This document shows, piece by piece, positions 23,982 to 35,830 of a DNA stretch of 64,000 bases (position 1 is the stretch's first letter; each line of letters opens with the position of its first letter). The DNA is taken from positions 265,293,114 to 265,357,113 of the forward strand of contig OY856188.1 in NCBI GenBank assembly GCA_963693315.1. Direction: 5' to 3'. The translations under genes and the position numbers were made by a program. The notes below the pieces were generated by a model. That model was not told where the DNA came from. It made no database searches and worked only from the letters and a program-made list of their open reading frames with translations. The DNA is from Diogma glabrata (lineage: Eukaryota; Arthropoda; Insecta; Diptera; Cylindrotomidae).

Positions 23982-24339
23982 AAATGGTTCATCGTAAAAT
24001 TCAATAGTACATGTCAATATCTTCTAACTTGATCGAAATGATATAAAAAATATTACTTTAGGTTAAATGTTATCCATAGCTGTTTATGGCAGCTAAGTTA
24101 AGGCTCCATTACACAAAATAATTTTTATTGGGAAAAAAATTTCTGTTAATCAACGTAGAAGAAGGTGGGAGGAAGTGGTAGCGGTTAATACTAAAAATAG
24201 GACTTTTTTTACAATATCTAAAAAACTGTACATCTGTACATTCAAAAAGAAATTGTAATCTTTATTAATTTTGGTGCTCTAACACCCCACTCCTGTGGGT
24301 CAAAAAACCTTAATACAATAAAAATCTAACAACTTTTAA

Positions 24340-24590
24340 AACTGGAAGTTCATAAATATTTAATAACTCAAAAAAATTTTATGCAATTCACCAATATTTC
24401 GTATTCAAAAAATTCTACCAATTCCGATAACAGAATTATTATCTTACCAAATTCATAAATATTTAAAAAGCCAAAAGAATTCTGTAAAATTCAAAACTCA
24501 CAAATGTTCATAAACAAAATTTACGAATATTTCAAAATTCAAGAAAAATATTCAAGAAAAATTGAGGTTCTTAAAAATTTGCAAATATTT
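24340..24590. repeat. AT-rich satellite, left of the CACTG element
   Basis: Same AAATTCAAAATTCA-type units as at 22560-23290 and 26110-27120. The CACTG transposon has split this array. Confidence 0.65.
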
Positions 24591-24595
24591 TATAA

Positions 24596-26103
24596 CACTG
24601 TGCGACAGCCAAAATCCGCTGGGGTTCTTACTGCCGGAAAAAGTTATATCAGTAAAAAAAAGTTATGCGTGTCCCGGCGTTTCGCTGGGTCACGTCTAGG
24701 AATCGAGATATATCAATTTGAAGTTAGTAAGATCATATAGGAAAAATTGTCACGTTTGGGGTTCTTTTTTTGACAAAACTCGAGAACGACTAGTCCGATT
24801 TTGCTGAAACAAATTTAGAAATTAAGAATTACAATTCCTTTAATCTACTGATATACTATACTGAAAAAGTAACGAAAAAATAAACAAATTAAAACTAAAT
24901 AAATAAGAAATACAAAAAAAATAACATAAATAAATAAATGAAATAAAAATGATAAAGTAAAATAAAAAAATAATAAAAATAATAAAATAAAAATATAATA
25001 AAAATATAATAAAAATACAATAAAAATATAAAAAATAAAATGAAAAAAATTTAATAAATAAATAAAATAAATAATAAATAAATAATAAATAAATAATGTA
25101 TAAATAATAAAATAATAAATAAAAAATAAATAATAAATAAACAATTAAAAATAATAATAAATAATAAATAATGATAACAAACAATGAATAATAAATAATA
25201 ATAATTAATAATAATAATAATAAATAATAATAATAATAGTAATAAATAATAATAAATAATAAAAATAAATAATAATGATAATAAATAATAATAATAATAA
25301 ACAATAATAATAATAATAAATAATAATAATATAATAAAAGATGATAAAATATAATAACAATATAAAAATATAAAATAAAATTGTACTAAAAATAATAAAA
25401 TAAATTAATAAAATAAAATAAATAAATTAAAAATAAAAAAATAAAAAATAGAAACTAATAAATAAAAAAGTAAAAAAAAATAATATTAATACACAAAGAC
25501 ACATGTGTCTGTCCAAATACATTTAAAATAATAAATTTTGGAGTTTATTCCAGTAAAAATATTAAAAAAAAATTTCTATGAAAAATCAATATTCTTGTCA
25601 AAATGAGATACCTTTACTTAATTGTGAATAAAAGCTAAATGCGTTCATCGATTTTTATGATCTATGTCTCGTTTTGTGCACAGATTATGTGACTTTACGT
25701 CAAAGTAATAAGACTTGACACTTTTTTCCGTTTTGAATTTTTCATGATTTTTTAAAATACAATTTTTTTATTTTTTAGGCAAAAAATCATGTTTTTTCTT
25801 CATAAATTTATTTATAACTGCGAAACTGTTGATTGTGTAAGGAAACAGTGTTTCAGTAGATTAAAAGAATTGTAATTCTTAATTTTTCTGAATTTGTTTC
25901 AGTAAAATAGGACTAGTCGTTCTCGAGTTATGTCTCCAAAACGTGACTATTTCCCCTATATGATACATGCTAACCTCAAGACGTGACCTAGACGTGACTC
26001 AGCGAAACGCCGGGACACGTATAACTTTTTTTTTATCAATATAACTTTTCCCGGTAGTCAGAACCCCAGCGGATCACAGACCCCTACCATTTATCGCACA
26101 GTG
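24596..26103. mobile_element. Complete CACTG-ended DNA transposon (copy 2)
   Basis: Perfect boundaries: TAA at 24593-24595 and again at 26104-26106, with termini CACTGTGCGA and TCGCACAGTG. The inverted repeats are about 250 bases (24596-24850 and 25855-26103) and share GCGTTTCGCTG, CACGTCTAGG, CTCGAGAACGACTAGTCC and related blocks. The middle is mostly an AAT array (24880-25480) plus about 350 bases of AT-rich DNA. It has no transposase and is 1,508 bases long, so it must have moved with proteins from another element. The sister copy is at 1000-1907. Confidence 0.85.
24880..25480. repeat. AAT-rich array inside the CACTG element
   Basis: Imperfect AAT/AAAT repeats like those in the sister copy at 1085-1485. 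The long Tyr/Leu/Phe minus-strand frame (24840-25304) comes from the repeat. Confidence 0.9.
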
Positions 26104-26109
26104 TAATTA

Positions 26110-27120
26110 AATTAAATTCTAATAATTTCTAAAATTCACAAATATTGCATAATTTCAAAAATTCTAACAGTTACCAAAATTTGAAATTCATTAAATATTC
26201 CATAGTTCAAAGATGAATTATATAAAATTCATAAATATTTCACAATCCAAAACAAAATTCTATAACATTCAAAATTCACAAATATTTTCTCCTACAATTA
26301 CTAAAATTCAAAAATCATTAAATATTCTATAATTCAAAATAATAATAAATATTCTATGAAATTCACAAATATTTCAAATTTCCACAAAAAAATTGCATAA
26401 CATTCTATTCAGAAAAAATCTAACAATTACTAAAATACGAAATTCATAATTCAAAAAAATTCTAACATTTACTGAAATTCAAAATTCGTTAAATATTTCA
26501 TAATTTAAAAAAAATTCTATAAAATTCACATACTTTTCATAATTCAAAAAAAAATTCTAATAAATTCAAAATTTACAAATATTTCATAATTCAAAAAAAA
26601 TCTAACAATTACTAAGATCCAAAATTCAATAAAAATTTCATAATAAACAAAAAAGTTCAATAAAATTCACAAATATTTCGAAATTCGAAAACAAATTCAA
26701 TAAAATTTAAAGTTCACAAATATTTCATAATTAGAAAATTCGAATTCAAAAAACAATTCTAAAAAATTCATAAATATTTCAGAAGAAAAAAAATTCTGTT
26801 AAATTCAAAATTTGTAAATATTTTATTTTTCAAAAATCTCTACAAAAATACTAAAAATTCCAAATAATTCATAATTAAAAAACAATCGACATTCACCACA
26901 AAAGTTTCATTATTTAAAAAAATTGTAATAGTTAGAATATTTTATATAATTCAAAAAAAGTTCAATAAAACTCACACAAATTTCAAAATTCTGTAACATC
27001 CAAAATTCACATATATTTTATAGTTCCAAAAAATTCGAACAATTACTCAAATTCACTAAAGTTCGAAATTCACAAATAAAATTTATAACCGCAAAAGATT
27101 CTAACCATAACTAAACTTCA
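26110..27120. repeat. AT-rich satellite, right of the CACTG element
   Basis: About 1 kb of AAATTCACAAATATTTCATAA / ATTCTAACAATTACTAAAAT units, continuing the array interrupted at 24596. It ends where BEL/Pao coding sequence begins. Confidence 0.75.
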
Positions 27121-27149
27121 AAATCCATAAAAATGATGTAGGCAGAGTT

Positions 27150-27710
27150 TTACCCGACCGGTCAATATGGTTTTTGATGGAGCAGTCGAAACAACCAATG
27201 GGCAGTCGTTGAATTATCAACTGTTAGTGGGACCGATCATGCAGTCAACTTTGTTACAAATTCTTTTAAAATTTCGTACTCATAAAATAATCTTTACTGC
27301 TGATATCGAGAAAATGTTTCGAAAAATTTGGGTTAGTCCGAAGGATATAGCGAGTACTAGAAAAAAGTTCGGAGAAACGAATCACATAATGAACTTAAAA
27401 CTTACAAATTATTGACAGTTACGTATGGCACAGCATCCGCTCCATTTTTGGCGACGCAGATGTTAAACCAACTCGCATCAGATTACCAAGGTGAATATCC
27501 AGAAGCAGCAGATGTACTAAAAAATGACTTCTACGTTGATGATTTAATGTTGGGAATGAGTAATTTAGAGGATTCCCAGCATATTGTCCAACAATTAACT
27601 GTTATGCGGAGTCAGTGAGGATTTAACCTACGCAAATGGTCCTCCAACAGTGAAGAACTTGTACATAATATTCCAGAAGTTGACAGTGATGTTTCTATTA
27701 AGAACTTTAA
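27150..27710 (+). pseudogene. pol: BEL/Pao reverse transcriptase fragment
   Basis: Frame 1 (27167-27415) reads VFDGAVETTNGQSLN, LLVGP, LLKFRTHKIIFTADIEKMFR and IWVSP: the VFDA-S-x-T...LN-x-x-LL-x-GP...TADIEKM (RT motif A) block of BEL/Pao elements. After a frameshift at about 27405 the next frame reads LLTVTYGTASAPFLATQ (motif B, SAP instead of PQG, as is usual for BEL) and NDFYVDDLMLG (motif C, YVDD). A TGA at about 27616 is followed in frame by GFNLRKWSSNSEEL. The catalytic Asp residues are still there, but the fragment covers only the middle of pol and has at least one frameshift and one stop. No protease, integrase or LTR is seen nearby. Confidence 0.85.
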
Positions 27711-27719
27711 AGGTATCAG

Positions 27720-28659
27720 CTCTTCTTGTTATGACGGGTTATTTAAGCTCCATAATTGTAATTCGAGCCACTGTCCCGCATACACCAGGTTTGTCTTAAC
27801 AGAAATTTTCATGGTCGTTTTCATTTTGCCCTGTACACATAGTTTCGCATACTCAATCCATAGTCATCATCTGCTATGGTTTGTGTTAAAAAAATTATTG
27901 TCCTAACATAGTTGTGTAATATTTCTCCAATGTAATTTCCTTTACTCAATTTGTATTCGTACTTCCGCTATTTTCATATAGATTTCCTACAATCGTCTAT
28001 CAATTAATAATATTTTCCAATGTAGTTTCCTGTATTCAATTTGTATTCCTTAGTTGCTGGAAGATTATCTTAAAATAAGTTACGCTATAACATATAAATA
28101 TAACAATCAATATTCTGCTATAAATTGGTTGTAGTCTTCAATTTTAATGCCTGTTGGTATATAATAATATTTCCTTAGTGGATACACTACTAAATGTAAT
28201 TTCCTAAAATCATTTCATAATAGATGTCTCTGTTTTTTTTAGTGAAGACACTTTTGGTACACCCATTTATCGAAGGTAAATGTCCTATAAACAGGCTTAT
28301 TGTGTTTATTACGCATGCTACGGCCACATCCGGTGGGCCGACCATTTTGATGCAGTTCCGGGACAACCATTTTTTGTTTGTTGTGATATGTTGTCGCCAT
28401 TCTACTACGGGATATTACGACACATTTCCGGGAGTACAAAAAATATACTATTATCACCAACCAGCTTTGCGCATAGTAATTTTTTTTTACACATTGTGAT
28501 TATCCGAAGTGTCACCGATTTGGAACTATTTCCGGAATATCCATTATTGCCGCCATCTTCCAAAAACTTTTATTACAACTATTATTCAACCTTGGCGCCT
28601 GCCAGATTGCAGAACTGGTATAATGAGGAATGTGTTGATGATAAACTATTAATGGAACT
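27720..28659. other. No recognised gene; one unexplained open frame
   Basis: AT-rich. The forward frame 28280-28666 (128 codons, MSYKQAYCVYYACYGHIR...) is open and a little less AT-rich than its surroundings, but I recognise no domain. Two other frames over the same segment are also open, which argues against coding. Confidence 0.4.
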
Positions 28660-30057
28660 GGACTAACCTTGGGGTGAGTAACGCATCGCTTTTATAGCTA
28701 TTTAGGGATGTATGAAGGCGTAGGTGAGTGTATTTTGGTGCACATTCAGGCTTGGAGGGCGGATGTGTATATAACTGGAATTTCATTCTGGATACAGCCG
28801 AAATAATAAGGCCAGTCACGGTGTGTCTAGTACTCGTTCTAATTTGTTATATATATGTTAACTTGTTGTGTATGTGAGTGTTCATAAATGAAATTTTAAC
28901 GTAGATAATGATATATTACTTAAATTATATTATTGAGCTAAATAATACCTCATCAATGAGTCAATCTTCACAAAAACTCTTAAACCAATTTCAAATAACA
29001 TTACAACATTAAAATGTAGCACCAGCATTGAACTGGGCAGTGGGTATGAATTCAAGACCGTTCAGTAAAATTCGGATGGAATATTATTTTTTTTCTTCTT
29101 CTCTCTTCTTTTATTATAATTAAGGTTTAAATAATAAAATTTCTTGCCGATGGTGAATGGTAAGGATAATATGACTAACAGTTTCAGTTTCAATTATCAT
29201 TTATCAAAGGATTGTTTGAATTTCATATTAAATATAGGAAGAGTCGTCAGTGGATGGAATATCACCAACGACAGTATTGATGATATACACGTATCTAACT
29301 AAACCCACCTGATTGGCCATGGAAAATATGTCTTGGATTACTTGCCAACGTACCTAGTAACTAAGATCCACTAGAAGTTGATACCACCGTATCCCTACCC
29401 ATCGTATTTATTATAATTACCTCACTAGTACAATGCTACCAATCACACCTGGTATTAAGAGAGAATTCTATTTGTCCAAATTTTGGTCGGTAAATGACAG
29501 CGAAATAAAATACTAAAAAGAAAATTCAATGATATTGGGGGTTAGCTGTAATTCAAGTCTTGTTATACTGTAGGCTCATTCGATTTTTTGGATTTACATT
29601 GATTTGTCGTATTTGCGTTGAGGTCTAATTTTAACTTTAGGACTGTTCTTCAGTATAGCCTTTGGTGTGGTCCCTATTATTAGTTTTAGCTGAATGGGCA
29701 TGGACGTATGCATGGTTGTATGCGCGCATGGGGGGGGGGGGTGTGTATGTTTGTGTGTGAGGATGCGTGAGTGCTTGTGGAGTGGAAGCGCATGAATGGG
29801 TGTGAATTGGAGGGGTTGGACGTGGTGATCGTGGGTCTTTCGGGTAGTCGCCAGAGTCTAGTTAATTCACTTGTTTCTTTTCTATTTGCCGTTCTTATCA
29901 CGTTTCTTGCGTACTATTGTTTATTTGTGTTGAAGTAGCAGGATTTATTATTCATTCCCATGGATTGAAGCTAGCATGGGGCTATAAATAAATCTCGCTA
30001 GGTACGCGACCTCCTATGCCACTTCGTTGCTATGCCACGAAGAAGCGCTTCATTACA
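28660..30057 (-). mobile_element. Terminal-module repeat, copy 2, with BTB relic
   Basis: The right end reads CTTCATTACA at 30048-30057, preceded by GAAGCGC, a hairpin region and CGCGACCTCCTATGCC. At 29855-29870 the inverse of CTCTGGCGAC is present, then GGTTGGACGTGGTGATCG, then a GT-rich stretch (29700-29790). The inner boundary keeps GGGGTGAGT at about 28674. The order and spacing match copy 4 (37745-39565) and, in the opposite orientation, copies 1 and 3. A degraded BTB-derived segment lies about 0.9 kb in from the terminus. A mariner element begins about 100 bases outside. Confidence 0.65.
28885..29150 (+). pseudogene. Degenerate copy of the BTB-domain ORF (3' part)
   Basis: The nucleotide sequence aligns with the second half of the intact ORF at 38162-38671. 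Examples are AATTATATTATTGAGCT against AATTATATTATTGTGCT, CTCATCAATGAGT in both, TTCAAATAACATTAC in both, and GTTTAAATAATAAAATTTCTTG against GTTTAAATAATAAAGATTTCTTG just past the stop. Frames are broken by stops and small indels, so no protein can be made. It sits at the same place relative to the module terminus (about 0.9 kb) as the intact ORF does in copy 4, so the two were copied together with the element. Confidence 0.7.
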
Positions 30058-30154
30058 GATGCCATCCTGAACTCTCGTCGCATGTGTGAGATGATTCCGA
30101 ACGATATAGATCCCTTAACGCCAGGTCACTTTATAATAGGACATGCACTTATAC

Positions 30155-31445
30155 TAGGTCATTCAATAAGTTCGTAGGATGACACATAGATGGCGTTACT
30201 AGAATTTTTTCCATATGATTTTTATTTAGTACTAACCTTCAAACGATACGTGTATAAATTTGACAGCAATCTGACTATTTATTCGTGAGTTATAGCATTT
30301 TGTGTGAAGCAACTTTTGTTTTTGAAAAAAAATGGAAAAAAGTGAATTTCGAATTTTAATAAAGCATTGCTTTTTGATGAAAAAAAATACAGTGGAAACC
30401 AAACAATGGCTTGATAAACATTATCCAAGCTCTGCTCCATCGAGACAATTGGTAGAGAAGTGGATGGCTGAATTTAAATGTGGTCGTACCAGCGCAAAAG
30501 ATGCAGAGCGCAGTGGACGCCCAAATGAGGCTGTTATTCCAGAAAACATAAAAAAAATCCACAAATTGGTTATGAACGATCGCAAATTGAAGGTGCACGA
30601 AATAGCTGACATTGTAAAGGTAGCAGATGGTAGTGTTTTTACCATTTTACATGAACATTTGGGTATGCGAAAGCTCTGTGCAAATTGGGTGCCGCGTGAG
30701 CTCACAGTCGACCAAAAACAACAACGAATCGATGCTTCGGAGGAGTCTTTGGCACTGTTAAACCGCAATAAAAGGGAATTCTATCGTAGATATGTGACAA
30801 TGGATGAGACATGGCTTCACAATTACACACCAGAATCCAAAAGACAGTCAGCTGAGTGGACAGCAGTCGACGAACCGAATCCAAAGCGAGCAAAGACGCA
30901 ACAGTCGGCCGGTAAGGTGATGGCGTCTGTATTTTGGGATACGAACGGAATAATATTCATCGACTATCTCCAAAAAGGAACCACCATCAACAGCGAGTAT
31001 TACTGTGAACTTTTGGATCGATTGAAGGCTGAAATCGCAAAGAAACGGCCACATTTGCAAAAGAAAAAAGTGTTGTTTCACCAAGATAATGCACCGTGTC
31101 ACAGATCGATGAAAACGATGGCAAAATTGAATGAATTGGGCTTTGAATTGCTTACCCACCCACCATATTCTCCAGATTTAGCCCCCCAGCGACTTTTTCC
31201 TGTTTTCAGATCTCAAGAGAATGCTTGCTGGAAAGAAATTTAAGTCCAATGATGAAGTAATCGCTGAAACTGAGGCCTATTTTGACGAGAAAGAGAAATC
31301 GTACTATAAAAGTGGTATAGAAAAGTTGGAAAATCGCTATACTCGTTGTATCGCCCTCGAAGGCAACTATGTTGAATAAAAAAATCGAGTTTTGTCAAAA
31401 TGTTGTTTTTTTCTTACTTATCCTACGGACTTATTGAACGACCTG
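30155..31445 (+). mobile_element. mariner transposon
   Basis: Inverted ends: AGGTCATTCAATAAGTTCGT on the left (from 30156) and its near inverse ACGGACTTATTGAACGACCT on the right (to 31444). The total of about 1.29 kb is the usual mariner length. The left flank shows TA next to the end; the right counterpart reads TG, so the TA duplication may have mutated or the exact end may be one base off. It lies about 100 bases outside terminal-module copy 2. Confidence 0.9.
30332..31379 (+). pseudogene. mariner transposase, one frameshift
   Basis: DNA cut-and-paste transposase. The ATG at 30332 follows a short A-rich leader. The N-terminal region holds the paired helix-turn-helix DNA-binding domain (about residues 1-110), then the WVP-x-EL signature (about 119-124), then the catalytic domain with TMDETW (Asp158) and HQDNAPCH (Asp252). 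After SPDLAP the frame is lost in a run of six C near 31183. One extra base explains it: the alternative frame continues with SDFFLF, giving a third Asp 35 residues after Asp252 (the D,D34D spacing), and stays open to TAA at 31377-31379. The span of 1,048 bases is one more than a multiple of three. As read, the protein ends after 303 residues without its third catalytic Asp and is presumably inactive. It is the least decayed transposase here; the subfamily is uncertain. Confidence 0.92.
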
Positions 31446-31449
31446 TTAC

Positions 31450-33580
31450 TATTACCAGTGCCGAAAAATTATTTTTAATATATATCATTAATCTGCAAAG
31501 TGGACTGTATTTTTGTTCTGTTTTTTGACGAACAATTAAAAACGCGTCTATGATAAAATTCGTGCTCTAGGCAACCCAAAAAGCCGAACCCAAAATTTGA
31601 AGAGAGTGTTTTTAAAATATTAATTTTTGAAATATGCAACTTAAGCCAAAAATTTTGTTTTAGATTAAATTCGGGATCTAGACGACTGACGCTGAACCCA
31701 ACCAGTTTTTGATCGAATGCACATAAGGACACAAAAGGAGTTAAAACAAATACAAAAGTTCTTGTTTTTAGAACATTTTAAAAGTGTTAAATGAGCACAG
31801 GGTGATCCGTAAGATTTCAGGAAATTCAAATTTAGGGGAACTTTGAAATCATATTACAAAAGAACGGTTCACCCAATATATACTGTTTCATATGCATTGG
31901 CAAATTTAAGAGTAAATTTTTTTGATACTGTTAAAAATATTAAGAAATAAATTTTTTAAAAACGGAACTGTTTCCAAAGGTCGAACCTTTTTTTATTTGT
32001 TTTGACAACATGAAAGTTTCAAGCTCATCCTAAAACATGCCAAAATTTACAGAAAGAGAGGGTTTTTCCTCTATATTAATTTTTTTAAACAGCCTCAGGT
32101 CATACATTTTTAACTTCCTTTTTTAAAAAACGAATATTCTTAGAACATAACCACACTTTTTTCCATTATGACATATTTAAGGGTGAAAAAATCACTCAAA
32201 AATTCCTTGACCTATGAATTCAGCAACATCTTTAAAAAATTTATTTCTTAATATTTTTAACCGTGAAAACCAAAATGTTATGCGACTGTTTTAAATAGAC
32301 AATTTCGAAACACCCTGTTCTCAAATTAAACACTTTTGTACAAAACAATTTTATTTTATTTCACTTATTAAACCAACTTCAAAAAATAACAACAGAAGCA
32401 AAGAGTTATCCTGAAGCTTTTTAACAATTTTATAATGACCACTTTGGAAATTTCTGTAATTAACCACAATCTTGATTATTATATTGAACATGACGGATCT
32501 CCATCTTTCGTAGCAAATAAAATTAAGAACTTTTGAACAACTACCTCCATATATTGAGCACCAGCAACAGTAAACAAAATAACATCATCTAATGTGATTA
32601 CTTTACAATTTCCTGAAACGTTTTCAAAACTATATCATTGAATTTTTTAACAACAAATAAAAAATGGAAAACTATTTTTTTTTCGTTAAATTCAAAATGA
32701 AAATCAATTGAGTTAATGGAATTGCTATAGTGGTTTTATTGCTTTTTTGCAATTGAGAAACATAAGTATGTATACACATAAAAAGGTTTAGTTACAAACT
32801 GGAATAAAACATTTGTAATTTATATTTGTCGTTAAAGTTAAAAAATAATTATAAAAATAAGTTTAAATTTTAAATCGGTTTTCAATTATATAGAAATAAA
32901 ATTTTATTACGACTATAGGTATTTCGTGCTTAAATAAAAACATCGTTTAAGTTGTTTGATGTCTAGGAGCTTTATCAACAAATAAGACAAAAAATAATTG
33001 GGACTCAGACCAACATTGACACACTCATTCCAAACTGTTCAAAATATTAAAAAAACAACCAAATCGATTAAGCTATAATTAAAACTTTTAAAACTATTCA
33101 ATCAAGCTATATCGTAATTTTCTATGTACCATGAAAATAATTGAACATCCTCATTTACCCGTTTGAAAATTTTAAGTGCTATAAAACGGGGTGGTTGTTT
33201 GTGAACAACAATGAGTCAGAAATTATCACATATTGTGGAATGGATATATAAAATATTTTAAAAAAAAATTATATTTTCATATAATTTTTAACTCATTCAT
33301 GAAATTTTGTCTTGTTCATCGTTTATAGGAAAATTAATTTCATTCCAGAGAGTGGTGATTTATATTTTGGATGATAATTGTTTAGATAAAATAGACGAAA
33401 ATTGTTTATTGATTGAATCAAATTGAATGTGAATTTACAGGATTTTTAATAAATCGTTTGAAATAAAAATGCAAAGTGGTTTCATTATTTGCGTTAATAT
33501 GTTAACAAACGTATGTTTTTCAATTTTACTTTGTAATTAATTTTAGAAATTTATAACCAATACAAATAATGTGTGTTATA
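31450..33580. other. No gene seen
   Basis: AT-rich sequence with no recognisable coding region, RNA or ordered repeat. The minus-strand frame 31475-31732 has no motif. Confidence 0.5.
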
Positions 33581-33581
33581 T

Positions 33582-34252
33582 TGTTACGAAGCTAGGATTC
33601 GATTCGATTTCGTAAAGGCTAGTAATCCATCTTTGTAATTGGGACTCGCCCTGCTTGTCCACACGTATTGAATTCGTAGTTATTCTCATTTTGTTTGTCA
33701 AACATAGTTTTTTGTATTCAATTCATAATCTTCTTTCTGTTTAAAAATTTGTCATAGAACAGTTACGCCATGTCTTTGAATTGGAATATAACCGTTGGCT
33801 GTACTGTCATGAACTTTTAAGGTTGTTTCTGATTTCCTTTTTGTTGAATATAATTTCTTACCATTATTTGATAATCATTTTTTTTAAATTCTTGTCCAAT
33901 TTTAACACCAATTAATTGTACCAATTTTTTTATATCTACAATAATTAACGAAAAGGAAATAAAATTTCCCAAAGGAACTACTTTATCGATTCGTTGTTGG
34001 GGAATAAACCAAAAAACCGCGTTACCTGATTATAAATAGAACGCGATAGCTAGTTTCGGTCTCTTATTGTAATTTGAAAATTGTCGATGGAACATGAGAA
34101 TTGTTAGAATCGTGTTTGAATTCTCGGTGGCCTTTGGTAACTTAAGTAGTAAAAAGTTTTTGTACTTGCATTAAAGTTGTAAAGTACTTAGTTTGTTCAA
34201 TCAGTGCAAGTTCTTTCCTATTAACGTACTTAAATCAGAAAACATTACAACA
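33582..34252 (+). mobile_element. Probable solo LTR
   Basis: Starts TGTTACGAAG and ends CATTACAACA, giving the short inverted TGTT...AACA typical of gypsy-type LTRs. It contains a TATA box (TATAAATAG at 34031-34039) and an AATAAA-type signal at about 34003. No primer-binding site or internal region follows, and no second copy is nearby, so it would be the product of LTR-LTR recombination. The flanks (ATAT on the left, ATTT on the right) are only a near match for a 4-bp duplication. It could belong to the gypsy family seen at 62840-64000, but that link cannot be shown here. Confidence 0.5.
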
Positions 34253-34254
34253 AT

Positions 34255-34724
34255 TTTACCTGCTTGGCTCATCAATTTTAAATTAAACAACAAAAAAAAT
34301 AATAAATTTCGATATGTTCGTGCCGTGAAAGTTAGTTAATAAAAAAAAAGCCAAATGTACTACGCATGCAAACGCGCGTAATTATTCTAACCTATTGTGA
34401 CTCTTTTTTGTCTATTCATTTGTCTGATTAGATCACAGTTTTTGTGTTGTGTTTTTCTGACAGTTATGTCTGAACTTTTTTTAGCATGGCTAGCCAACAA
34501 AAAATTGTAAAAATTTTAAAGAAATATAGTTAAATTAGCTTAAAAACCAAATTAAATTATAATTAACGCATGTGTAGTAATTAATAAACATGGTGTATAT
34601 TGTGCCTGAAATCACTAACAAAAGATTAATGTTACATAATAAAATTGTTTATTACCGTATATTAAAATACCGGATATAAAACGGAATTAATGTTTAGACT
34701 TTTAAAAATCTACGGTTAGAAAAT
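34255..34724. other. No gene seen
   Basis: AT-rich spacer between the probable solo LTR and the inverted-arm element. Confidence 0.5.
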
Positions 34725-35830
34725 TGTAATGAAGAGCCTTCATTAGCGAACCAATAAAGCGGCATAGCAGGCTGCGTACCTAGAGATTATTAACGCCTTA
34801 ACGACTAGAGCTCATTCATCGTGGATTTGATAGATTAATACCTGCTGCTTCAACACAAATACAGAAATGTACGCAAATTACGTCAATAAACAGAAGTGGA
34901 AACAATACGAATGAAAAAATGAAACTCTGGCGACCCCTTTTGCGAAAGAACCACGATCAGCACGTCCAACCCCCACAATCATTCCCATACGCCCACAGAC
35001 TCACGCTGCATACACGCTAACGTTCACCCACACACTCAGACTGCGAAGCAAGACCATTAAGCTCAAAGACCCGCAGCAAGTAACGTAGATGGTAGCAATT
35101 AAAAATAAGTAGTATTGCTGCCATCTGATCAATCTGGTACACTTCGTAAACCACTGCCATTGCTGGTAAACCGAGAATCAAATCCTAGAGCACAGGAGAA
35201 CGTCACACGCTATATTGAAAGTCTTTATTATTTTTGGTTTCCTTTGTTATTAATATCATTTCCCAAAATTTTTTTTTTTTTAAAAACATACGCAATCACC
35301 ATAAATTACCAAAAAAAGTCATAATTTATTTGTAAGTTAACTAAACATTTCAACACCAATTTAATTAAATACTTGTAGTTTACAGTTGGTTAACGTGTAA
35401 TATGTTTAATAAAGATTAAACATGACAAGAATTTATTTTTTTTTTTGGTTGGTTTTCATATTATTTGGGATTGAATTTTGAATTACTTAAAATATAAATT
35501 AATAAAGTTAGGTAATATAATTTAATATAGTGAAAAAAAATGTATGTGGAAAACCAAATATTACCTCGGAGCAGAAATATTTCGATTATAATCATTTCCA
35601 ATTTAGACCGAATATGTCTCGTTACCCACATCGCCAGCTCTCACACATACGCATCGACAAGCAAGCCTCCATTCAATCACTTGTACACCCTTTCACGCGC
35701 ATTCACACTTCTACGTTAGAAAAGAAAATAGAAAAAAAAATAAGAACCACTCACCCCATGATTATATCCTCCAGGCCTCCAGGTCTTAAGGTCTTAGCCC
35801 TCCATCCGCGGTAAATATCCCAGCAGGTAA

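Noticed and set aside
28224..28666. Candidate gene with 91-128-codon frames
   Set aside because: Three overlapping frames on both strands are open and none shows a domain; left as unassigned.
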